Positions 1-7,761 of a stretch of DNA of 64,000 nucleotides are shown here, piece by piece (positions within the stretch are counted from its first letter, which is position 1; the number at the start of each line of letters is the position of its first letter). The stretch lies in contig NZ_ATXQ01000006.1 of assembly GCF_000421765.1 (NCBI RefSeq), positions 124,001 to 188,000 of the forward strand, read 5' to 3'. This DNA comes from Denitrificimonas caeni DSM 24390. Its GTDB lineage: Bacteria > Pseudomonadota > Gammaproteobacteria > Pseudomonadales > Pseudomonadaceae. Under the pieces are notes generated by a model. That model made no database searches. It was not told where the DNA came from and saw only the letters and a program-made list of their open reading frames with translations. The translations under genes were made by a program, and so were the position numbers.

Positions 1-2
1 GC

Positions 3-353
3 AAACAAGATCAAGTAAGCCGCAGCATCGAAGTGGAAATGGACGATAACATGCGTTTTACCCCGAGTGAAATCGAAGTTAAAGCCGGTGAAACCATCAA
101 GTTCGTCATTATAAACAAAGGCAAGATTGCCCATGAAATGGTCATCGGCTCGCTAGACGAACTCAAGGAACATGCCGCTGAGATGCTGGCGATGCCGAAT
201 ATGCAGCACAGCGAACCGAACATGATTACTCTGGAAGCAGGCCAGCGCGGTGAGCTAATCTGGCAGTTTGCTGAAGCGACAATGGTAGATTTTGCCTGCT
301 TAATTCCAGGCCACACTGAAGCCGGTATGGTTGGAAAAATTCATGTTGAATAA
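3..353 (+). CDS. Cupredoxin-domain protein, 5' end outside window
   Basis: This is the C-terminal part of a plastocyanin/azurin-like copper protein. The frame is open to the left edge of the window, so the signal peptide and start are missing; the GTG at 33 is internal. A type 1 copper site is visible: His in GKIAHEM, then Cys, His and Met in ACLIPGHTEAGM, the classic C-x4-H-x4-M spacing. It would work in the periplasm as an electron carrier or copper-handling protein. A membrane-anchored monoheme cytochrome c follows 130 bp downstream, which suggests a shared role in copper handling or periplasmic electron transfer. Fold assignment is firm; the partner is not known. Confidence 0.85.
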   Translation, partial: KQDQVSRSIEVEMDDNMRFTPSEIEVKAGETIKFVIINKGKIAHEMVIGSLDELKEHAAEMLAMPNMQHSEPNMITLEAGQRGELIWQFAEATMVDFACLIPGHTEAGMVGKIHVE

Positions 354-482
354 CATCCATTAAGACAGCAGCGCTCTAACACTTCGAGCCTGCCGAGACT
401 CAGCAAACAACATCTACAGCCGCCGCAATTGCAATTGCACCTACTACAGCATTAAGGCGGCCACTTCGTAAGGATCAATGCA

Positions 483-959
483 TTGACCCGTACTACCAAG
501 AAAACTGCGGTCATTATCGCCGCGCTCACGCTCTTAGCGGCTGCAACGGCTTTATTGATCTATGGTCCGTCGCTCAGTTCACAATCAAGCTATATTGACC
601 CAGCCGATAAATCACTGGTGGCCAGTGGCAAGCCCATTTATCTAACGCACTGTGCGTCTTGTCACGGCGCTAACTTAGAAGGTCAAGCAGATTGGCGAAT
701 ACGTAAGAGCAATGGACGCCTACCAGCACCACCGCATGATGAGTCAGGCCATACTTGGCATCACGCTGATAGCGTATTGATGGAGATTACTCGCAATGGT
801 CTAGTACCCGGCGTGACAGCACCTGAAGGCTATGTCAGCGATATGCCGGCTTACAGTAAGCTGCTCAACGATCACCAAATCCGAGCGGTGCTCGCCTATA
901 TCAAAAGTTCTTGGCCTAAACAGGCGCGAGATCGACAGAAACAGATTACTCAGCAGTAG
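483..959 (+). CDS. Membrane-anchored monoheme cytochrome c
   Basis: The 158-residue protein has an N-terminal hydrophobic segment (about residues 8-27) that is either a signal peptide or an uncleaved anchor. It then has one heme c motif, CASCH (C57, C60, H61). DMPAY near residue 122 probably gives the axial methionine. The protein should sit on the periplasmic side and carry electrons. The start is a TTG with AAGGA about 9 bases upstream; the nearby ATG at 478 runs straight into a stop and cannot be used. It probably forms a unit with the cupredoxin upstream, as such pairs occur in copper-related clusters of pseudomonads. Confidence 0.85.
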   Translation: MTRTTKKTAVIIAALTLLAAATALLIYGPSLSSQSSYIDPADKSLVASGKPIYLTHCASCHGANLEGQADWRIRKSNGRLPAPPHDESGHTWHHADSVLMEITRNGLVPGVTAPEGYVSDMPAYSKLLNDHQIRAVLAYIKSSWPKQARDRQKQITQQ

Positions 960-1076
960 CAAAACTGGGGTTGCGTCGGAGTGGCTTAGATGTTGGCGGA
1001 ATAATTGGTTTTTTGTGCGATTGCGCATGTATAGCTTGAGCAATTGTTGTCACAGAGTCGGCTGCAATACAGACAT

Positions 1077-1358
1077 CTAACTAAACAACTGGCCGACGGT
1101 TTTCATCGGTAAAAACATACGCACTCGCCCGCCCTGCTCACACAGCACCTGAAATCCAAACTTCTGATAGAAGCCTTGAGCTGAGTCTGTTAAGCAGTCA
1201 ACAACGATCGCGTAGGCTCGCATGTGCGCATTCACAGCCCACAAGTACTCCAGCGCTTTAATCAAGCTCACTTTACCAAGACCGTTGCCATGAAACTCTT
1301 TATGGACAGCTAGCTGTGTCAGTAAAAACACAGGGATGGGATAGTGAGGTAGTTTTTT
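1077..1358 (-). pseudogene. GNAT acetyltransferase, N-terminal half lost
   Basis: Only the C-terminal half of a GNAT N-acetyltransferase remains. Visible are the LTQLAV strand, the acetyl-CoA loop HGNGLG and the closing YQKFGF motif, in the order seen in TacT-like toxins, which are normally about 160-170 residues. The reading frame stays open upstream of the first GTG (1331) and still looks family-like (KKLPHYPIPV) up to about 1358. Homology then stops where the divergent DedA-PAP2 sequence begins. No RHH antitoxin gene is next to it. It is almost certainly non-functional as an enzyme because half the acetyl-CoA fold is missing. Confidence 0.7.
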
Positions 1359-1359
1359 A

Positions 1360-2244
1360 GTGGTAAGTCTATTTGCAGCAGCAGGATGGGCAGTGGCTTA
1401 CCTACTACCGGGCTGGATGGTCGGTGCAGCGCTTGAACTGCAACCACCAGAGCATTTTTGGCAGCAAACAGCATGGGTCGTCAGTGGTGTTGCTGGCTGT
1501 GCAGTGATCAGCAGTTTCGCCTGCTTGCGGGGCTGGCGCACAGCCAGCGTCGCCAGCGCTTTCGTATCGGGTTTGACCCTTGTTATTTTAATGTTGAACT
1601 GGTCATCTTTAGCGGTATTTGACCAATACCTGCATGATCTTAGCCAATTGCTTCGCAGCGACTGGCTTGATCAAGCCATGGTTGTAGTAACACGCTTGGG
1701 TGATTTTTCCACGCAAATCACTGTGAGCTTTATCCTCTGTGCCCTATTGCTGTTGTTTAAACAGTACCAAGCCCTGTTTTTCACCTGCAGCACGCTGATA
1801 ACCACCGCCGTGAGTAATTACCTGCTCAAGCATTACTTCGAGAGAGCACGCCCATCAATTCTACTGGAACCGCTACAAAGCTTTAGTTTCCCAAGCGGCC
1901 ACAGCGCCTCTGGCTTTGCTTTTTTTCTAGTGCTTGGCGTGCTGGCCAGTCGCCAACAGCCGCAGCGCTGGCGAATTATTTGGCTATTAGCCGCTTTCCT
2001 TCCCGCCTCTAGTATTGCTTTATCTAGAGTTTATTTAACTGCACACTGGCCTACCGACATCTTAGCTGGCGCGCTATTGGCCAGTTTAGTTTGCTCTGTC
2101 AGTCTTGCGATAACACAAACCAAGCACCCTATTGCGACCTTATCAAAGCGCCACTGGCAGATCATCCTACCTGTGCTCTTGGTTTCTTTTACTGTGTTAG
2201 TAAGCTGGAACCTGAGCATAGCCTTGCAACTGTATGCGTATTAA
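1360..2244 (+). CDS. PAP2-family phosphatase with DedA remnant, N-terminally truncated
   Basis: This is a multi-pass membrane phosphatase of the PAP2 family, which acts on lipid phosphates or undecaprenyl pyrophosphate. All three catalytic motifs are present: K157-x6-RP (KHYFERARP), PSGH at 178-181, and SRVYLTAHWPTD at 222-233. The first 30 residues (AAGWAVAYLLPGWMVG) resemble the last segment of a DedA domain, so the parent was probably a DedA-PAP2 fusion whose DedA part has been deleted. The frame opens only at 1348, next to the truncated GNAT. The GTG at 1360 has GAGG about 10 bases upstream, so the PAP2 part may still be made. Confidence 0.75.
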   Translation: MVSLFAAAGWAVAYLLPGWMVGAALELQPPEHFWQQTAWVVSGVAGCAVISSFACLRGWRTASVASAFVSGLTLVILMLNWSSLAVFDQYLHDLSQLLRSDWLDQAMVVVTRLGDFSTQITVSFILCALLLLFKQYQALFFTCSTLITTAVSNYLLKHYFERARPSILLEPLQSFSFPSGHSASGFAFFLVLGVLASRQQPQRWRIIWLLAAFLPASSIALSRVYLTAHWPTDILAGALLASLVCSVSLAITQTKHPIATLSKRHWQIILPVLLVSFTVLVSWNLSIALQLYAY

Positions 2245-2554
2245 AAATAAAGGGATAGCAGTGGTGTGGAACTACATTTTTAACAGTTTGTTTGAATGGT
2301 GGGAAAGCACCCGTAATTATCCCGAACGCACCGTGGCAATTCGTATTGCCCATGTCAGCTTATTTGAGTTGGGACTGATGCTGCTGACCATTCCGTTGTA
2401 CATGTGGTGGTATCAGGTAGGGCCACTGCGTGCGTTAGTTATGGAAGCCACCATTCTAATTTTCTTCTTGTTCTATACTTTTATCTTCACCTGGGGCTTT
2501 GATTTAGTATTTGCACTGCCAGAAAGACAAGAGGAGCAAGCGCTAGAAAGCTAG
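2234..2554 (+). pseudogene. PACE-family efflux protein, first helix missing
   Basis: The 106-residue product matches the Proteobacterial Antimicrobial Compound Efflux (AceI-like) family. It has WNYIFNSLFEWWE, then HVSLFELGL, and ends with FLFYTFIFTWGFDLVF. Family members are usually 140-150 residues with two bacterial transmembrane-pair domains. Here the whole first helix is absent and homology begins abruptly at residue 8, just where the upstream PAP2 gene ends (11-bp overlap). A complete transporter is unlikely. The ATG at 2234 lies inside the PAP2 coding sequence and has no clear ribosome binding site. Confidence 0.7.
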
Positions 2555-3411
2555 CGCTGCTGAAACTCTTGTAGCTGCTGCAAAATATCCTGCCAAATGT
2601 GATGATTAGCCTTTCTAAAATAGCCAAAGTGGCCGATTGCTCGTTTGGGGCTGCTGGCTGCATCGTAGCTTTTAAAGCTAATGCCATGTTGACTGTGGAT
2701 ATGTTTCCAGAGGTTTTCGGTGTTTTTCGGGGTGGAGATTTCATCATCCGAAGCAGTAATAACATGCACCGGAAATCCCAGTTGTTGATAGATACTATTA
2801 GGCACCGCCTCAGCGTAGTATTTAGGCGAGAAAAACATACTGTCTTCTTTGCACCAGTTGCCCCACTCAATTGCCATCTGGCTGGGCAAGTCTTCCATTA
2901 ACTTGAGTTTTTTCGCCGGAACATAGCCACATAAGCGCACGCTAAGCGGTACGATGACTCTAAAAAATAAGTTAGCTTGCAAGCGATAACCTAAGGGCAT
3001 ATGCGGCATATGACCCGCTGAGACCGCCACCGCAACTAATCCAGCTAATTGTTGGCTGGCTTCGGTAAAGCCAATTTGCTGACCGCCTGCGCTGTGGCCA
3101 ATGCAATATAGCGGTAGCTCAGGAAACAGAGCCTTCGCCTGATTAATCGCCGCTGGAATATCGTAGTTACCAATATCAGCATAACGATAGGAGCTATGTT
3201 TGATGCTGCCGGTGCGTGATTCGCGGCAACCACGGTAATTCCACAGCAACACATGGTAGCCCTGCTCGGCTAAAAACTGCGCAAAAGGCAGATAAAATGA
3301 GGTCTTAGTCGCGGTACCAGGGTTAATTAGGACAACAGCTTTAGCAGCTTTGGCCTCAATCAGCTGCCCAGCTAAAGACACCTGATCGGTTGTTGTAAAT
3401 TGTATTTTCAT
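2551..3411 (-). CDS. Alpha/beta-fold hydrolase
   Basis: This is a cytoplasmic alpha/beta hydrolase of 286 residues. The nucleophile elbow is GHSAGG (S107). The N-terminal oxyanion segment is LINPGTATK and the WNYRGCRES region follows. The late histidine is probably in IGHFGYFR near residue 265. The substrate is unknown; the family includes esterases and lipase-like enzymes. It is transcribed divergently from a MerR regulator, and a MerR-type operator lies in a stretched-spacer promoter just upstream of this gene, so the hydrolase is the likely regulated target. Its 3' end overlaps the convergent PACE remnant by four bases. Confidence 0.85.
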   Translation of the reverse strand: MKIQFTTTDQVSLAGQLIEAKAAKAVVLINPGTATKTSFYLPFAQFLAEQGYHVLLWNYRGCRESRTGSIKHSSYRYADIGNYDIPAAINQAKALFPELPLYCIGHSAGGQQIGFTEASQQLAGLVAVAVSAGHMPHMPLGYRLQANLFFRVIVPLSVRLCGYVPAKKLKLMEDLPSQMAIEWGNWCKEDSMFFSPKYYAEAVPNSIYQQLGFPVHVITASDDEISTPKNTENLWKHIHSQHGISFKSYDAASSPKRAIGHFGYFRKANHHIWQDILQQLQEFQQR

Positions 3412-3458
3412 GGTGTTTTGCTCAAAAAATGACTATTCAAATGCATCTAGTCTTACTA

Positions 3459-3489
3459 TGCTAAACCTTGGAGCGTACTCCAAGGTCAA
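3459..3489 (-). promoter_or_regulatory. MerR-type promoter and operator for the hydrolase
   Basis: A perfect 20-bp palindrome, CCTTGGAGCGTACTCCAAGG (3466-3485), sits between a -35 element TTGACC and a -10-like TTAGCA/TAGCAT on the minus strand. The spacer is 19-20 bp. Overlong spacers filled by a dyad are the hallmark of promoters activated by MerR-family proteins, and CTTGGAG...CTCCAAG is the half-site type used by AdhR/NmlR-like members. The adjacent MerR gene is the obvious ligand. Confidence 0.8.
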
Positions 3490-3505
3490 GCGCAAGAGGA
3501 ATTCC

Positions 3506-3871
3506 ATGCAAATTAAACAAGTTGTTGAAAAAACTGGCTTAAGCCGCGATACCATTCGTTTCTATGAGCAGCAAGGGCTAATCGCTGAGCCAAAGCGCGC
3601 AGATAATGGCTATCGGCATTACGATGAGTCGGTGATTTTGCATTTAAATATGATCAATCAGGCTAAAGATTTAGGCTTTACCTTAAAAGAGATCAAGCAA
3701 TTGGTGCAGCTGTTGTATTCACGTGAACTAACCCAAGTGCAGATGCAGCGGCAATTGCAAATAAAGCGCGAAGAAATTAATCGTAAACTCAGTGAGCTGG
3801 AAAGTATTCGTCAGCAAATTGATTTAGCCTTAGCCGGCTTATGTAAGTATCGCGAACAGTTAAAGGCGTAA
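3506..3871 (+). CDS. MerR-family transcriptional regulator
   Basis: The 121-residue regulator begins MQIKQVVEKTGLSRDTIRFYEQQGLI, a typical MerR winged helix-turn-helix. A dimerisation coiled coil (LQIKREEINRKLSELESIRQQI) follows. The start at 3506 is preferred over an upstream GTG because AGAGGA lies 8 bases before it and homology starts exactly there. The few cysteines (one, near the C-terminus) argue against a metal sensor of the CueR/ZntR kind. It probably senses an aldehyde or other small electrophile and controls the divergent hydrolase gene. The nnrS remnant begins 12 bases downstream and may once have been part of the operon. Confidence 0.85.
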   Translation: MQIKQVVEKTGLSRDTIRFYEQQGLIAEPKRADNGYRHYDESVILHLNMINQAKDLGFTLKEIKQLVQLLYSRELTQVQMQRQLQIKREEINRKLSELESIRQQIDLALAGLCKYREQLKA

Positions 3872-3883
3872 CTGCCTTATAGG

Positions 3884-4091
3884 ATGCCCATGCAGATCAC
3901 CGGTCGTCAGCAAGGATTAACCATTACCCCTATTTGGCGTTTAGCCTTTCGGCCATTTTTTCTATTTGGCATGGGCTTTGCCGCATTAGCCGTGCCTTTA
4001 TGGGTGTTAGCGCTCAATGGTTATCTGGTCGATTTTGCGCCGGCTAGCGGGTGGCTTAATTGGCATCAGCACGAGCTGATTTTTGGGTTTG
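3884..4091 (+). pseudogene. nnrS: NnrS-family gene, only the first 65-70 codons left
   Basis: The start of a NnrS protein is recognisable: WRLAFRPFFLFG, a first transmembrane helix, then WHQHELIFGFA. NnrS is a roughly 400-residue heme/copper membrane protein linked to nitric oxide tolerance and denitrification. Homology stops right after FGFA. From there the DNA continues as the tail of a tyrosine recombinase in another frame, and the original frame meets a stop at 4151. This is the left product of a deletion or integration event next to tRNA-Met. Confidence 0.75.
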
Positions 4092-4220
4092 CAGAGAATC
4101 CTAGGGCATCAAGATATAAAGATGACTATGCGCTACTCACACTTCTCACCTGAGCATTTAGATACGGTTTTGAGTCTCTCGCCGTTAGCACAATCAGGGC
4201 ACACCTTAGGCACAATCTAG
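4089..4220 (+). pseudogene. Tyrosine recombinase (phage integrase), C-terminal remnant
   Basis: In a frame different from nnrS, the sequence reads LQRILGHQDIKMTMRYSHFS followed by PEHLD and about 20 more residues to a TAG at 4218. This is the hallmark end of a phage-type integrase: the LGH box with its histidine, and the catalytic tyrosine in MRYSH. About 43 of the usual 330-400 codons remain. It lies 50 bp from the 3' end of tRNA-Met, a common attachment site, so an integrative element probably once sat here and was deleted together with most of nnrS. Confidence 0.75.
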
Positions 4221-4229
4221 GCACAAGGC

Positions 4230-4261
4230 AAAAAAAAGGGGCTAGCATTTCTGCTAACCCC
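4230..4261 (-). terminator. Rho-independent terminator of tRNA-Met
   Basis: Read on the minus strand, a GGGG-T-TAGCA / TGCTA-G-CCCC stem with a short loop is followed by eight T residues, ten bases after the CCA end of the tRNA. Confidence 0.85.
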
Positions 4262-4270
4262 TAATAAATT

Positions 4271-4347
4271 TGGTGGCTACACCGGGATTTGAACCTGGGA
4301 CATCAGCATTATGAATGCTGCGCTCTAACCAACTGAGCTATGTAGCC
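4271..4347 (-). tRNA. tRNA-Met (CAT), elongator type
   Basis: The 77-base gene includes an encoded CCA end. The acceptor stem GGCTACA pairs with TGTAGCC. The D-loop is AGCTCAGTTGGTTAGAGC. The anticodon stem CAGCA/TGCTG encloses TTCATAA with anticodon CAT, and the T-loop is GGTTCAAATCC. The 5' GGC start paired to the acceptor end fits the elongator rather than the initiator tRNA. The 3' end faces the integrase remnant. Confidence 0.95.
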
Positions 4348-4360
4348 TTGGATGGCGCGC

Positions 4361-4389
4361 ATTATTCGCGGATTCAGCCATCATGTCAA
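4361..4389 (-). promoter_or_regulatory. Sigma-70 promoter of tRNA-Met
   Basis: On the minus strand TTGACA is separated by exactly 17 bp from AATAAT. A GC-rich discriminator (GCGCGCC) follows, as expected for a stringently controlled stable-RNA promoter, and the tRNA starts about 13 bp further on. Confidence 0.85.
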
Positions 4390-4422
4390 GCGTTTGCTGA
4401 CAAAATAGCTGAATATCCCTCC

Positions 4423-5895
4423 TTAAGCTTTAGCAACAGCCTTTCCCAAATGTTTCTGATGCTGCATCACTAATGCAATCAAGCAGACTATCGCAACTAC
4501 AATGCCAATAGGCTTACTGTATTCCATCGGTAGATTCAAACCAATTCCAGCGGTTGCAATGTAGGACACGCTGATCGCGGTACCAATCACGGCAGGAATA
4601 CTGGTGATCCAGTGGAAAGTGCCCCTATCAAACAAGTACTTGGTTGCAAGCCACAGCACGCTGGTTGAAAGCAGCATGTTGGAGAACGCAAAATAACGCC
4701 AGATCAGTGAGAAATCTAAAAACGTCATTAAATATCCGACACCCAGTAAAGGCACGGCCAAAGCAAGTCTGTTGGTCATTGTTTGCGAAATATTAAAGGC
4801 ATCCATAATGGTTAAGCGTAGTGAGCGGAACGCTGTATCACCCGAAGTAATCGGGAAAATAGCCACAGCCAAAATGGCCATAATGCCGCCAAAGACGCCA
4901 AGGTAACTGGTGGCAATATGGTTCACCACTAAGCCTGGACCACCCTGAGCAAGCATCGCTTTTAAGCCGACATACCCTTCTGGGAAGGCAGCAATACCAG
5001 CCAATGCCCACACGCAAGCAACAATACCTTCACACATCATTGCGCCATAAAACACGGGACGCGCATATTTCTCATTGGTCAGACAACGAGCAATCATGGG
5101 TGATTGAGTTGAGTGGAAACCACTGATAGCACCACAGGTAATGGTCACAAACAGCAGCGGCCATACTGGCAAACCATCAGGATTAGGCTCTAATAATCCA
5201 TGGTCATGGCTACCGTGAAAGTAAGAGAAAATATCATTCACTTCAGCTAAGTGCGGTGCATTAAACAATAATGCAACCGCAACCGCAGAGGTCATCACAA
5301 TCATTAACAAACCAAAGAACGGATAAAGTTTGGTAATGATTTTGTCAATCGGCAGCAATGTCGCGAAGAAGTAGTAAGCAAGAATCACCAGCACCCAAAA
5401 GGTGTTACCCGCTAAAAAAGTGCCTTCAAAAAAAGACAAATTGCTCAGCAGCCCTGCTGGGCTCATGATGAAAACCACACCCACAAAAAACAGCAACATA
5501 CAGGTGAACAGCAACATCACGCCTTTGAAGATCACGTTGTAATAGTGACCAGCAATCTCAGGCAAACTCTTGCCATCTTCTTTTAAGCTCATGACGCCAG
5601 AAAAGTAGTCATGCACCGCACCGCCAATCACGTTGCCAAGTACGATCCAGACCAAAGCAATCGGGCCATATATCGCACCCAAAATAGGACCAAAAATAGG
5701 GCCTACACCGGCAATATTCAAAAACTGAATTAAAAACGCTCTAGCTGGACTGATCGGAACGTAGTCAACACCATCATTCAAACGCTCCTGTGGGGTTATA
5801 GCTGTAGGATCTATGCCCGCTTGTTTTTCAACAAATGGGCTATAAAACTTATAGCCAAGGATAAGCAAGGTAAGGCTGATAAAAAATATGAGCAT
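4423..5895 (-). CDS. CstA-family carbon starvation/peptide-pyruvate transporter (short form)
   Basis: This multi-pass inner membrane protein of 490 residues belongs to the CstA family. Diagnostic stretches are FLNIAGVGPIFGPILGAIYGP near residues 60-80, the GAVHDYFSGVMSLK region and SGFHSTQSPMIARC. E. coli CstA and BtsT are about 700 residues, so this is the shorter type that lacks the C-terminal extension. The family imports pyruvate or peptides when carbon is short. AGGAA lies upstream of the ATG. It stands alone, followed by tRNA-Met. Substrate cannot be told from sequence. Confidence 0.88.
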   Translation of the reverse strand: MLIFFISLTLLILGYKFYSPFVEKQAGIDPTAITPQERLNDGVDYVPISPARAFLIQFLNIAGVGPIFGPILGAIYGPIALVWIVLGNVIGGAVHDYFSGVMSLKEDGKSLPEIAGHYYNVIFKGVMLLFTCMLLFFVGVVFIMSPAGLLSNLSFFEGTFLAGNTFWVLVILAYYFFATLLPIDKIITKLYPFFGLLMIVMTSAVAVALLFNAPHLAEVNDIFSYFHGSHDHGLLEPNPDGLPVWPLLFVTITCGAISGFHSTQSPMIARCLTNEKYARPVFYGAMMCEGIVACVWALAGIAAFPEGYVGLKAMLAQGGPGLVVNHIATSYLGVFGGIMAILAVAIFPITSGDTAFRSLRLTIMDAFNISQTMTNRLALAVPLLGVGYLMTFLDFSLIWRYFAFSNMLLSTSVLWLATKYLFDRGTFHWITSIPAVIGTAISVSYIATAGIGLNLPMEYSKPIGIVVAIVCLIALVMQHQKHLGKAVAKA

Positions 5896-6171
5896 ATAGC
5901 GAATTCCTGTTCATCTTAAGGGTTGAAAGCAAGGAAGTGACTTCACTCAGCTTTAGCAGCATTCTACCGATACAGCGAGCTACAAGTGCTATACCTTAGG
6001 CTAGTATTTACTAGTGAAGTCCAGATTTTATGACCTTGCATTGACAGGGATATGACTGACTTGTACAAGTGTCTATTTACCAGTTGCAGCTATCGTGCGT
6101 ATCAAACAAATAACGATTAGACTGGGTTAAAGTAATTTATTAAGAATGTGCTCAATGGGATGCGCTGGACT

Positions 6172-7761
6172 ATGATCGATTTCAGCAAAAAACGCTTTTT
6201 AGTGGTAGATGACTTCTCTGAATTTCGCAGTTCCATTCGAGGCATTCTGCGCTTACTCGGCGTACAGACAATAGACACTGCAGCAAATGGCAATGAAGTA
6301 CTCGAACTGTGTCGACGTCACCGCTACGACGTTATTTTGCATGACTACAACCTTGGAGAAGGCCTCAATGGACAACAAGTCCTTGAGCAACTGCATGCAG
6401 AAAACCTGCTATCTCCGCACTGTATCTTTATTATGGTGACTGCTGAAAATACTCAAGCAATGGTTTTGGCAGCTCTTGAATGTGAGCCTGATGACTACTT
6501 AACCAAGCCTTTTAATAAAGTTGCGCTACAAACGCGCTTAGAACGTTTAGTTCGGCGCAAACAAGTTTTAGCGCCAGTGCTTAAAGCGCTCGAAGCCAAT
6601 GATTCTATTGCTGTCTTAGATGCCTGCAAAACTATTGAACAAAAAGACCCAAGACATGCCGTCTTATGCCAACGGCACATGGCAAATGCGCTAGAAGATT
6701 TAGGTCGCTACCAGGCCCTTGAAGAGTTTCTCGAGCAGCTCGCGCGCAGCCGACCTACCGGCTGGAATCTCCAGGCTCTAGCCCGCTTGTGGCTACGTCA
6801 AGGTCGGTTAGATAAGGCAACTCGCCTGCTCACTGCAGCCGTACGTCAATTTCCCATGATGCCGGAGCTACGTGACATGCAAGCTGAACTCGCAGCTTTG
6901 CAAGATAATTTACCCAGCATGCTGGACGCCTTACAGCAGGCAGTCACCTTGTCGCCCAACACATTACGTCGCCAAATTAAGCTTGCTAGCCAAGCATGGC
7001 TCAATGGCGACACACCTGCCGCGATCCATGCTCTGCGCCAATGCTGGGAAATTGGCCGTTACTCAGCTACTTTCGATCCAGAGCTACTCTGGCAATTAGC
7101 ATCAATGCTTACTCAAGTAGATGCCTCACAGAAGCTGCCAGACGAAGCACTGCATTGGCTTAGTATTTTAGATAAAAACTACCGACAAGCCGCGTTTATT
7201 CAACCTGCGCTTGCGGTATTACGTCTTGAAGAAAAACGTCGTAAAGGCACCAAAATCACTGCTGAAGAGCGCTCCGAATTATTCACAACACTGCAAGAGC
7301 ATCTGCATGCTTATGCAGCAATCACATTGCTGCAACTGGGTGATTGGTTTGCCCTGTGGGAAGACCCAAGTACAGCAAAATCCTTATGGCTTTTTTGTGC
7401 GCAACGGCACGCTGGTAAAGCAGGTATGCTTGATCAGATAAGTATTAGACTGGACAGCTTCGACCCGCAACCGCTGCGCCAAGCTGTAGATCTAAGTCGT
7501 CAAGCTGCTGCACTGCACTTCCAAGAGCAAGGCGAGGAAGCACAAATACTGTTCGAACAAGCTCTATCGCAAGCACCGCAAATGATTGAACTGAACATGT
7601 CTGCTGCTCGCTTATTTATAGATCAACTGCATCATCAGCAAGCAAATGCCGACCAGCGTTTACATGACTGCTTGCAACGCATTGAGCAACTTTCAAAAAT
7701 CGAGCCCGAGTCAATCGACTTCACTTATATGCAATCTTCTTTGGAGCTGAGTCCATGGTAA
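6172..7761 (+). CDS. Response regulator with TPR-like C-terminal region
   Basis: Residues 7-120 form a receiver domain with acidic pair VVDD, phospho-acceptor D58 (ILHDYNLG), T/S in MVTAE and K112 (LTKPF), so it should be phosphorylatable. The remaining 400 residues are helical and contain tetratricopeptide-like repeats with no DNA-binding or enzymatic domain, which suggests output by protein contact. A GTG at 6148 and ATG at 6160 are alternative starts; none has a strong ribosome site, and 6172 matches where homology begins. The kinase gene overlaps its end by 7 bp, so the two form a translationally coupled pair. P. aeruginosa PA2572/PA2571 is a similar arrangement. Confidence 0.82.
   Translation: MIDFSKKRFLVVDDFSEFRSSIRGILRLLGVQTIDTAANGNEVLELCRRHRYDVILHDYNLGEGLNGQQVLEQLHAENLLSPHCIFIMVTAENTQAMVLAALECEPDDYLTKPFNKVALQTRLERLVRRKQVLAPVLKALEANDSIAVLDACKTIEQKDPRHAVLCQRHMANALEDLGRYQALEEFLEQLARSRPTGWNLQALARLWLRQGRLDKATRLLTAAVRQFPMMPELRDMQAELAALQDNLPSMLDALQQAVTLSPNTLRRQIKLASQAWLNGDTPAAIHALRQCWEIGRYSATFDPELLWQLASMLTQVDASQKLPDEALHWLSILDKNYRQAAFIQPALAVLRLEEKRRKGTKITAEERSELFTTLQEHLHAYAAITLLQLGDWFALWEDPSTAKSLWLFCAQRHAGKAGMLDQISIRLDSFDPQPLRQAVDLSRQAAALHFQEQGEEAQILFEQALSQAPQMIELNMSAARLFIDQLHHQQANADQRLHDCLQRIEQLSKIEPESIDFTYMQSSLELSPW

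Noticed and set aside
4092-4153. NnrS reading frame continuing to a stop at 4151
   Set aside because: The residues after FGFA have no NnrS character; the same bases encode the integrase tail in another frame.
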